Assembly (NCBI GenBank): GCA_014728075.1 | Contig: WJMG01000038.1 | Location: forward strand, 1-42,605 | DNA length: 42,605 nucleotides | Direction of reading: 5' to 3' | From: Candidatus Omnitrophota bacterium | GTDB lineage: Bacteria > Omnitrophota > Gorgyraeia > Tantalellales > Tantalellaceae | Shown: one piece after another, positions 1 to 12,000 of the stretch | How the letters are laid out: each line of letters starts with the position of its first letter | How positions within the stretch are numbered: position 1 is the stretch's first letter | Program-made: the position numbers and the translations under genes | The notes under the pieces: model-generated | Databases searched by the model: none | What the model was told of the DNA's origin: nothing | Seen by the model: only the letters and a program-made list of their open reading frames with translations

Positions 1-3000
1 GATAAGAAGGTCTCAAGATACCCCTTCAGATAAAAATACCTGGCCAGGGCGTACGAAAGCCCTATCCCCCCGGCCGTTAAGGCCGCCGCCGTCAGCGGGT
101 ACAGGGAACCGGCAAAGAAAGCGACAGCCGGCAAAAAGCTGGCCCTTATAATATTCTCCGGCCCCGGGCTGATATCCCTGAAGGGAAGACCCTCGCCCGG
201 GGCGTTTTTCCTGTATATGACATGCGCAGCTGTTTCACGGACACCCAGGACATAAAGCGCTTTCAGCCTGTGCAGGCCTTCGGTTATCCATATTTTACCG
301 CCGGGCCGTACTTCTATCCTCACAGGATGATCGAGGATACCGCTTCTCGGCATCTCGCCGCGGTATATCTTTTCCGCCAGCTCCAGGACCCGGCCCGCTC
401 CTTCGCTCAAAATATATCCCATGTTGTCCGGAAAGTCTACATTCGACTGCTCGAGAAGGAAATCCACGGATACATATTGAGCCCTGCTAGCGTCCGGGCT
501 GAAGATCCTTCCCGCCCGGAATTCCCGGTCCGCCCTGACGGCTCTTTCTTCGAAAAGCTGAAGCGAGGGACCTATATTACCTCCGGCATGCATTCCGGGG
601 ACTCTTTCGGACTCGCCTGTCCGGGGGCTGCCGCTTCGCTCCCGGGCACCTCCCATAAGCGGAGGAAGGAATATCTGCCTGAACTCGCCCGTGTATTTCT
701 TTTTGGCGTGATCGGGCAACACTGCCGGTCCGGGAACAGGGTAGCGCATATTCGCCGCCTTGTGCGCCTTGAGCGCGAACTTTAAATATTCCTCTCTTAT
801 CCCCTTACTCCCCCCGATCTTGGCGGAAACGAGAATTCGTTCCCTGTATCTAGTTTTCGAGACAAGTTCGGCCCTTTTATCCCGGTCTATCTCGTCCCAG
901 CTCTCAAAACCCGCCTGCCGGGCCGTCCATCGCTGATGAAGGAACATCTCAAGCATTTCGTGCTTGATAAGGGTATCGAGGTCCGGCGCCTCGACCACGA
1001 ATATCCTGGACTCGGCGACACCCGCGTGTCCGGCGACATTGGACAGCTTCTCTATGCCGTCGTAATACATTATTCTTTTCCTGACCGGGCTTATGTGGTC
1101 CCGGTCGCACATTTCTTCGAAATACTCTCTTACTTTTTCCCTCTTTTCCTGGTCAAGATGATCGTAAAGGTCCTTAAAACTCCCGAAAACATCTTTGTTT
1201 TCCGCCTTTGTTCCGGGGGATTTTTCGCTCTCCGCATCTTCTCCGCTTTTTTCCTCATCAGCATCTTCCGGAGGGGACACTTCACGGGGAGAAAAAATAT
1301 ACACTTCAGCGTCCTCACCTCCCGACACCAGGGAAGGCCGCCTGCTGACCTCCGCCAGGCCTTCTTCGATAGACACCTTTATCAGCGCGTTGAGGAACCT
1401 GTGGTCCGGTGCGTGCTCTATGTCGCTCGATATCGGTTTTTCGCCCCTGCCCGGGAAAGATCTGCGGGCTCTTATGTAAAGGTTCTTTTGAAGTTTCCCT
1501 GTCAGCGCTTCGGTCATACCGGTCAATTCGCGGTAACTTACCTCTTCGTTGGGCTTGTCGGAATAGAACTTTCTCGCCAGGATCCCGAAAGCTTCGGAAC
1601 ACGATTCTTTAAGGTCGTAAACCTCTTCCTCGCTCAGATCGTGAAAATAAGCTCCGAACAAAGCGATCAGCATTATATCCCTGGCAAGAGCGGATTCACC
1701 GTTCCTGCGTATACCGAAACTACGCTGGATCTCCTGCATTATCTTGCTGTACACATAAAAGATATCCCTTATCTGTGAAGCTATTATCCTGCGTCTATTG
1801 GAGGGACAGAGCTCTATGTGCTCCGCGTGGTCCAGGTCGTGTATATAGGTCTTCTTGCCTTTTACCGAAACATTACCCGAGTGCAGATACGGATGTATGT
1901 ACCCTGCCTCGTGAAGACGCCTGAGCGCGTAAGCCAGCCTTTCCACCTTGGCCGCGGACTGTTCGACAGGTTCAAACAAACGGTTCATCCTGGAAGACGG
2001 CATTTCTTCGTCAAGGCCAAGAACAAGAAATCCCAGTTTCCCCCAGCGCTCTTCATGTTCGGGGTCCATTACCGCATCGGGGAAAAAGCCGTACCCCACC
2101 GGAGCCGCTACATAGATGCCGTTCTCGCGCAAATAAGCGTCATGGTACATCAGGTAATGCAGATCGAACTCTTTCTCGGCTTTGCTGAACTCCATGGCGC
2201 CGTCAGGGCTTGGTTCGGGTTCGGGGCTGTAGAGCTTCCCCGAACCGTCGACGAGCATCCTGTACGGGTCATATCCTTTGAACTCGTTCGAGGGACCGGC
2301 GTGCGGCGCCACCGGAGAATTCTCGTCAAAATGAACGCCCTTGACATAGAACCTGTCCCAGCAACGGCCGCCGTCCTCTTCCGGGGCTATAAGGTGCGCG
2401 TATATCGACCTCTCGTTAGGGACCCTGGGAAGGTTCCATCCCGTAGCGGCAGCGATAACGCTAATGGCCTCATCACCGGTCAACGCCGGAAAATCCCGTG
2501 AATTCAGGTACATGACGCTTTTTCTTTCGGCGCCTATATCCGTCCTTTCCAGTCTTTTATGCAAAGCTCTTATGCTCCCGCTTTTCCCGTCTTCCGGGGG
2601 GAGGAACTCACGGGCGGAAGACTCCGCGTAATTGTCATCCCAGTGCCTGTATATCCATTCCCGCAGTATCCATATCTGTTCCATGGCCTGCCGGTGATGT
2701 TTCCCGTTCGCCCGTGAGGACGGCTTCTGTTGTGTGATGTTCAAAAGGTTCAGGTAAATATCCTGAAGCGTGACCTTTCCTTCGGCAAGCGCCCTCACCC
2801 TCCTCAGGTCTTTCATCTCGCCGTGTTCAGGGCCGTAGTAGGAAAGGAACCTCCCGGCAAGTTCATCCCGTCCCAGCATCGAGATCTTCCCTATGAATTC
2901 GGGCTCCCAATCCTCTTCCGCGTATTCCATCCACGAACCGGGATCCAGCGATACCGCGAAAAGTTCCCCGAAAGTGTCACATTGCTTTCCCGGTTTATTG

Positions 3001-6000
3001 ATCCTTTTCGGATCGTTCAGGTAATCCTGCCACATCCTTTTCCAGGAGGGTCCGCTTTCGGCGTCTTTCCCGGATCTTTCCAGGGCTCTCTTGAAAACCT
3101 CATACGACCTTTCTTTCGGAAGACCGTCCCAGTGCCTGTATATCCATTCCCGCAGTATCCATAAAGCTTCCCAGTTGCTCCGTACGGTTCCGGGATCGTG
3201 CGAACGCAGTCCGGCCATGAGATTTCCGTAAACATCACCGAAAGAAGGTGTTTTCAAATCGTCCCTGTTCTCGGGGTGGAATGTTTTCAAATTCCTCAGG
3301 TCTTTCTTCTCTTTAGCTATGTCCGGAAAATATTCCAGGAACATTTCGGCAAGTCCGTTGCCGGGGAGGACGGAGATCTCCCCGATGAATCCTTCGTCGT
3401 TTTTATCGGCTATTTCCGTCCACCTTGCGGGGTCGGAAGATCTCTCGAAGAACTCCCTGTACCTTGCCATACCGGAAAGAGACTGGTGATAAAGGTGCTC
3501 CATTACCGGAGAAGGCATGTCCCGGAGTTCTTCAAGGTCTTTCTGCGTATCGATGAGATGCCGCTTCAAAAGATATTTCCAGAGAACATCGGACCGGAAG
3601 GTCTCTGCCGCGGCTTTCCAGTTTTCTCCCACATACGCCACGGCCATCAGCTCCCGGGACCGGCCGTCATCCAGCCCGAGGTCTTGGGATAAAGCGGAAA
3701 GCAGTTCTTCCATTTCCTGCGGCCCCGTGCCCGAGACAGCAGGATACCCTCTTGCCGCCAGGCTTTCAAGGGCATTTATCGTGCGTGAATATTTGTTTTT
3801 CGCCGTATTCTTCAAAACCTCCGCCATATACACCGTATCGTCCGCCTCGAGGATCTTCGCCGCGGCCGAAAAAGCCGTAAAGAGAGGATCTTCCACTTTT
3901 TTGGAAGGTCTTTCGGGGTCTTTCGCGTTCATGCTGACAAAGGCCGCCTGGTAGAAAAGGGTCCATAAAAGCCGCGGAGAGCCTCTTCCTATATTGTTCT
4001 TTCTGGCGAAATCGAGATACTGGTTGTATTTGGAGATGAATATACTTTTATAGTCCGCCGGCAGGCCTTGCAGCTTTGAATGGACCCATTCGTCCCTGAG
4101 GTCCTGCATGAACCCGTTGAGCAGCTCGGCCGTCTTGACCCTGTTACCGAAGACCTCAATAGCTTTTTTCGCGCCTTCGGCGTTCCCCGAGGCGATGTGG
4201 TCTTTCTGGACCTTTTTCAGAAGTCCCAGCATCCCTGCGAATTCGGGTTCCCCGGCGATATTGGCTTCCCCGTCGCGCAGGATACCGAATATCCATCTGT
4301 CCGCCGATCCGGTATCACCGTTATCGAGAAATCTCCATATCTTCCGGGTTTTCCAGAGAAGGTCGCTGTTCCGGGAATGGACCGCTTCCCTTAATTCCCT
4401 CAGTCTTCCGTTATAAATCGCTTCGATCTGTTGTTCCAGCGAAGACTTTCTTGCCTCGAGCAAAGTTCCGATGGTTTCCAGTATTTCCGCGGCGGCCCGG
4501 TACTCCCCGATCTCCGCGAGTTCTCTCACCAGATGCGCTGAACCCAAAGCGACGCGTTTTTCCGGCACCCTCAGCCGTTCGTTGCATTTCGCCTCGAGAT
4601 CCGAGGCTAGGGAAAGTATTTCTTCTTTTTCCTGATCACTGATCTCCGGCTGATACCTTTCACTTTTCCTGTCCCGGGAAAGTCCCTCCCTTTTCTCTTC
4701 CATAAAAGCGTTTATATCGTGTATCCTCTGGACATAACCGGCGATACCGCTTGTTTCCTCGAGAATAGCGTCCAGGCCTCTATCCTGGGACCTTAGGGCC
4801 TGCCAGGTGGTGTCTGAGGAATGATAATCCCGGTGCTTTACCTTTACTTTTTCCCCTCCGGGTATTTGACGCAAGCGGTATTTCCCCTGAAGGACATTGC
4901 GCATACCGTCGGAATCCAGCCAGACCCGCTTTTTAAAGCTTTTTTTACCGTGGTTGTTTATGGCGGTGAATTCATCCCCGAGGATGCGCAGCGCCGACAT
5001 AATGCACACGCTGGCGGCGGGTTCGTTGCCGTCGGCGATAAGCTCTACCGCTTTTTTAAGTTTTCGGGATGCCTCTAGCCTCATGTTCCTGCCGGAAGTT
5101 ATCCTCAAGGGATAGCTTGGAGGGCCTTTAAGTCCGGAGATGTTAGCGAGATCCGAGTTCTTCTGTTTTAACTCCGCCCTGACCGCCGAAAGCCTGCGGG
5201 AAAGGCGTTCGCTTACCCTTTCTTTTTCCAGGGAAGCGGCCAATCCGGCTTTTTCGGAAGAAAGGCGTATTATCTCCAGGTTGAGGGCGGGCAGCCATTC
5301 TATAAAATATAGGATAATATTTTTATTCTTCTCTATTTCCGAAAGCTCAACCGCGCCATCGGAAAAAATGTCCCGGTCTATCTCTCCGCGTATAATTTCA
5401 AGCTCTTCGTCCGCAGGAAAAGCGGGAAGTTTGCCTAATTTGACAAGCAGCTTGGATATAGCCGAAGGCGGGGCCCGGCTGCATCTTCTCGTCAACCTGT
5501 AACTGTAAGGTTTCTCCGATCTGTCCGCTTCCAGTATCCCCAGTTTTACCAGGCCTTCGAGTTCTGAAGCAACGGTGGTATACTTAAAGGTCTCCGCCGC
5601 GTTCTTTTTTCTGAACTCCATGAATTCTTTTCTCGTGAAACCGGATTTTCTGAGGCGGTTCTCGCGTCTTATCGTTTCAAACCCGTTCAAGAGATCGCCT
5701 CTGGGCCTTATATTGAAAGAATCGGGATGATCTGAACCGCGGTAATATCTTTCTATCATCTGTGAAATTATCCCGTCCACGGGCTCCACATTCCTGAGAG
5801 CCGGCAATCTTATTATGAACTTTGTCCCTTTTCCGTACTCCGTCTCGAAGGTCAAGGTCCCTCCCGCTTTCTCCACGGCCTCCCTGGATATAGGAAGCCC
5901 GATACCCGTGCCTTCGCCTTTTTCCTTGGTAGTGAAATACGGATCGAATATCCTGTCCGCGAGTTCCGGTCTTATTCCTTCCCCTTCATCGGTAACCGTT

Positions 6001-9000
6001 ACGACCACTTCGTTCTTATCCTTATCCAGGAACGAGTTTATTTTTATCTTCCCTGACCATTTCTGCGCCTGGGAAGCGTTCTTCAGCAGGTTCAGAATGA
6101 CCTTGAGCATAAGGAGCTCATCCGCTTTAACGGCCGGTACGCCTTCAAGGAAAAGCTCCACATCAACGCTTCTCTTGCTGTATTTAAGACCCGCGAGCAG
6201 AATTATCTTTTCTATATCTACGGGAAACGGTTTTCCCACCAGGTCCATACCTCCGCCTGACCGCAAAAAACTTTCGATAAGGCAATAGGTCAGGGCAATG
6301 GATATAATGGCCCCGGCCGCGATCTCCTCGAAATCGTCACCCAGTTTGGTATATTCCTTGTTAATATCTATAGCTGACAGCTCCTTAAGACAGTTTTTCA
6401 GATCGAAAAGGTCCTCCAGGACCGATCTGTATAACATTTTAGCCGTCACGGCCCTGCCACCGTAAAGGTCTTTAAGCTGCAGCGAGATGATCTCTTCGTC
6501 GGCGTTCCCGTGAATTATTTCTCTCAGGGCTTCTATTCTGGTCCGCAGGCGCGAAGCTATCGACTCCATCCCCCCGGAAAGCCTGCTGAACTCCTTGGAC
6601 ACGCCCGTATCAGTCTCCTCAAGCAGGGAACAGACCCCCACAAAACTGGCCAGAACATTGGCTATTTCGTGCTGGATACCGTTCACGCTGAAAACGAGCT
6701 GTTTGAAGCGGCGGGCCTCCGCATCCTCTTTCAGCTCTTTCCTGAGTTCAGGCATATTAAGGGCCGTCAGCTCAAGTATTTCCGGATATGAAAGAGCTCC
6801 GCTCTCAGCTTCGGATACCAGTTGTTCAGCGCCTTTCTCCGTCAAATGCACGGATCCGTCAGCGGATATCCCCATAAGTCCGAAAGCGGTCGCCTGGGAC
6901 ACGGAAATGCCGAAATAGTTGTTCGAGAACACTACCGCTTCGTCGTGGCCGCCGATCGTCAGCCTCGGAGAAGCTCTCAGCGCCGAGGAAAATCTATCCA
7001 CGGCTTCTCTTTTAGCCTCATCGGCGTCCACTACCGGCACGAAAATATAATCCCCGAAATCGGCTAATCCCCTGGAAAGCGTTTCGGAAAAAAGAACATC
7101 CTCGCTGCCCATACGGGCCAGGATGTTCTCCAGCTCCCGGGCCAGCTGACCGCTGTTGCCTTCGAGCGGCACGATGCGTCCGCTGAGAAGACCTTCGTAT
7201 ATCCTTATGGTCTTTTCTATCATGTCTTTGAGCTTTTCGCTCCTTATAAGCAGATGGTAGAAGAGAGAAAATCTCTTCTCGTCATTGTCGATCCCGGCCT
7301 TTGCCGTTTCCTGCAGGACCAGCTCGAAAACAGGTTCCCATACCCGGCCCTCGGGATCGTCCAGAAGAGCTACGATCTCGTTCTCGGCAGCTAGTCTGAT
7401 ATTGTCGTTCATGCCGGTCTTGCTTATATAAAAGAACACGAAATCCCTGAGCATCTGTTTTCTCTTGACCCTCATGGAACTATCGGAAGCGGTCCTTCTG
7501 TATAAACCGGCTATTTTTTTTATGGATGATTCAACGGTCGTTCCCTCCAGGTACCGTCTCTTGCTCTTATACGCGTTTTCAACCGCTTTCATCAGGGGAT
7601 CCCCGGAATGTTCTCTATCCGGCTTGAGCAGATCCTCGTGGCTGATACGGCCCCCGGCCTTCCGCCTGAAACGGTCCAGGGACTTTATCATGAAAACGGC
7701 AGGATAAAGAATGTACGGCAATGTTGCCCCGTTAAACCCGGTCCAGGTATTTCCCCCGGAAGAAGAAGCGAAAATACGGATCCCTTTTGCAACGCTTATC
7801 GAATCCCTTCCCCCCACATCTTCCACACCGTATTTCTTCTTCATCTCCCTGTCCTTTTCGGCGCTTTCCCCCGTCGCTGCAAGATATTTCAGCATCCGCG
7901 CCCTGGCCAAAAATGCTCTGAAAACTACGGCCAGGTTAATGGCGGCGCCGGCGGCCAGCAGAAACGCCAGAACGGCGTAAAATCCCCCGGCACCGGTAAA
8001 AGCGAAAACAGCCGGGGACAGCGAAAGCAGGCTTCCGGTTCCCGGAGGCGCGTTACCGTTCCCATCGCCCGTTTCCTCCTCGCCCGTGATCCCGCCGGCC
8101 GGGTAGATCGTGATCTCCTTCGTCGAGGGGTCCGCGAAAAGCACTACTTTATCGCCCACGCTGAGGCCGCGAGTGAAATATTCCGGAAAAGACAGGCCCC
8201 CGCCGGAAAGGACTTTAACTTCGCAGATATCCTCCGCGAAAATACGCGACATGAGGATATCGATGATGCTTCTGGACTCTACATCGTCCTTTCCTATCTT
8301 CTCCAGCGTTTCGGCAAGGCGCCTCTTTCTGCCTTGCAGTTCATCGATAAACCGATCAAGCCGGTCTTCCGTAAAAACGGTTACTTTGCCTTTCGCTTTA
8401 ACGGCGTACAGGCCCAGCACATTGTCTTCTAATAGCCGTTCCCTCGCGCTGCGGGGCAATATGCCCGTAAAAGATCCTGGAAGGCGCCTCAAAGCGTCCC
8501 TCACATCCGCCGCGCTTATGCCTTTAAGCCGCGCTATCTCCCGTACGCTCTTTTCTTCCCTGAAATACAGTTCGGCTATCCTCAGATAACGCGCGTGGGC
8601 TTCTTCTTTCCTGATACCGTCAAGTTCGTTTATCCTGTCTCTCAGGTCTTCCGCCTCGGGGATCAGTCTTTTTTTACGCACAGCCCTGTATACCCATCTG
8701 AGCGCGTTGTCCAGTTTCCCGCTAAGGATGAATTGCCTGGCCTTCTCGAGGTATTTCTCGAATACTGACTTTCTGCGGATATTCGTCTCCGATACCTTAA
8801 CGGGCTTGTACTCTATGTTCTCGTACGGTGTGACGGGATCTTCCTTTATTTTCATTTTCTGGAAAATAGCCCTTGCTTCCCACAGAGTCTCAAGGAACAG
8901 AGGAAAAACAAGGATCTCGTCCTCCGGACCTTCAAGGAGGCCCTTCCTGTACTCTATCAACCTTTTGTACTTCTCATTCAAACCGTCCCTTACCTCCGTG

Positions 9001-12000
9001 GGCAGGGACGAAAAGAAAGTATCACGGCACCGCCTCATCTCTTCGGCAACCTCTTCCCCGGAAAGCTTCCCGGAAGTCAGGAACTTCTCCTCCGCGTCCT
9101 TATATCCGAAATATCTCGCCGCCATCCATCCCGTTCCTTCGGGAAGCGCCCGGAAAGCTCTCCAGATGGCTGCGGATATCCGCCTTTCTGACACTTTATT
9201 CGTCCAGTGTTTAAAAACATAGTCCTTTCCGAGGAACTCAGCAAGTTTGTCGAGGCCTTTGGCTTTTTTCCCGGCGATCTCGATCCTTTCCCGTCTTCTC
9301 CCGGAGACTTCAGGAGTATCCGAGATCACACCCGTACCTCCCGAAAATACCGCTAGAAGCTTCCCGGCATACACCCTCCCCCCGGCAAATGTCCTTACGC
9401 TCATGTTCCTTATAGATCTTTCGAGATGCCGTTTATGGACGGTAGACTCCAGAAGTTCATCTACCTTTTTTTTGACGGACAACGGGATCTTCCCGGTCGG
9501 CCATATTTCCAGGAAAGACCTGATAAAAGCCTCACGGTCGCCTGTCCGGAAGTAGCTTTCGGCCGCCTCGGCGGTCATCTCGGCGGGATAGCTTTGCAGT
9601 ATTCTCTTGACCAGGGAACGGTACGATAAGAGCTTTTCCCTGTCGGGCCTCGCCGGCAAGGCCCTGAGCAGGAACTGGACCTTTTCCCGTACCCCGGGAG
9701 GGGCCCTCGCGACCTCTTCTCGAAGAATGTATTCCTTTTTTCGCCCTTTCGTCGTTACATCAAGTACCCCTACAGATACAAGGCCTTCCAGTTCCGATGC
9801 GATGGTCCTGTCGGAAAACGGCTTACCGTCCTCTCTCACTCTTTTACGCCTGAAATCCGCTCTGGTGAAAGGCTCCCGCGCGAAATCCAGCATGACCCGG
9901 GTAAAAGCTTCCGAGATGTGCCCTTTAGCGGGTGTTATTTCCCTGATAAGGATGGGCGAGACCATCCTTGCTATCTCATCGTCTATTACTCCGGCGGAAT
10001 GAAGCCTGGCCAGCCAGCCGTTCACGCTATCCGCGTCCTTGAGGTATATATCCCTTTCGTAAGGCCTGTCCTCAACCAGCGCCCTGAATCTGTCGGCAAC
10101 GCTGAAAAGAGCAAGTCCGGTCCAGAGCTCCCGGTTCACCTGCCTCACCAGGTTCCTGGCCTCGGGGTCATGGTTAGCCAGGATAACAATAACGGCTTCG
10201 GGAGGCAGTTTTACCCCTCTTTCGGATAGTACTTTGAGCGTATCGGCGGTATGTTCGTTGAGCGTTCTTCTCTCCCCGGCCGTCATTTCCTTTCTGGTCT
10301 TCGTACTGTAATGCAGTTCCAGCTTATCCTCGTTTACGGCTTTCCCCGTGTCGTGAGCCGCGGCAATAACGCCCGCCATGGCCGAGGACCTTGCGCCGAA
10401 ACCGAATTTTATGAAAAGTTTTTCCACCAGCGCCGCCGTTCCCGTGGAGTGGGCCCTTAAATACGCGAGTTTGCCGGGATCGCCCTTGAGATCAGGGGTC
10501 CGGTGCACATCTCCCGTCTTCTCGGCATACCTGAGGAGAAAATTCATATGCTCGCGCCCCTGTTTCCCCTCATCGGGAGCGCCTAACAGGTAAAGCAGGT
10601 ACCCGCGGGCCTCGGCAAGGTCCGTTTCCGTTAACGGTTCGTCTGAAACGACCGACTCTATTAGTTCCTTGCCGTATTTTTTCCGGAACATATCGGACAG
10701 TTCCTTGATCTTCACAAGGTAATCCCGCCCCGGGCATCCGGGCACATTCCCGATAAGGGCTTTCAATATCGCGAGATTTTCCGGGGAAAATACTGCGCCT
10801 CCCTCTTCCAGCCAGAAAGTCCTTATATTGTCACGGGAGACCTCTTTGATCATCCCCAGCGCCGCCATGGCTTCGATCTCGTCAAGCGCCGCGCTGTAGG
10901 AAAAAGTTATATCCTCTTCTTTCTCCCTGAGCTTGCGGAAATCATCCACAAGAACGGGAGAATCACGGAATTTTTCTTTATGTTCTATCAGGGTATCGAG
11001 TGCTCCGGCAAGGTCGGCCCCTTTCCTCAGGTCCTTTATAAGCTCTTTGGCTAGCTCTCCCCGCTCAACGGCATCCCCCTCTGCGACAGGAAGCCTGACC
11101 TCCACGGTCGTTCCCTTGCCCGGCTCGGAATCCACCGAGATGCTGCCGTCCATGTTCTCTATTATCTCCCTGCATATCGAAAGGCCTATCCTTCCCTCGT
11201 TCTTCTTTGTAGTGTAATGTGGTTCGAATATACTCGAAAGGCGCTCAGGGCCGATACCCTCTCCTTCGTCCACCACCCTTACCACGACCTCGCCGCCGTC
11301 CTGCGAAAGGGTGGTGTTTATCGTAAGAGGGCCGTCCCATTCCATGGCGTGAAGGCCGTTGCTTATCAGGTTGTCCCAGACCTCGTAAAGAAGCAGCTCG
11401 TCCCCTTCCACGGGAAGCACTTCCCCGAGAAGCAGTATGACCCCGCTGCCTTTCCTTCCGAGACCCGCTTTGGCGAGCCGTATCGAGAAATTCACATCGA
11501 TGGTCTCTACATGGCCTCTGGTGTTAAGGCCTCCTCCCGAACGCACGAAACTCGCGGTCCTGATATACGCCAGCGAGAGATTCTCGATGGCCGACTCTAT
11601 GGTGCCCAGGTACTCTTCTCCGAGGTCTTTGAACTCGGACATAAGGTCAAGCCTTCTTACTTTTCCTATCTCACGGTGGAGTTCATCAACAAGCTCCACT
11701 ATCGTCAGCACCGTTTCGTCTTTCCGGGCAAAAGGTACTGCCGGTCCGGTCCGGCTTTTGCCGGCATACATTTCAGGCAATTCGGTCCTTAACTCTCCGA
11801 GTTTCGCGATGATCGCTCCTATCCGTTCTTTGTACTGGACGATCTCCGAATGGTCTTTCCCTCCGGAAAGGCCCGTTTCGGCACTTGAAACATTAACCAG
11901 ACTATAAAAGGCCGCCATCATGTTCTCGATCTTGTAGAGGAGCATATCGGTATTTAAGCCTATCTGACGGAACCATTCATCTCCGGGTGAGCGTTTTATA

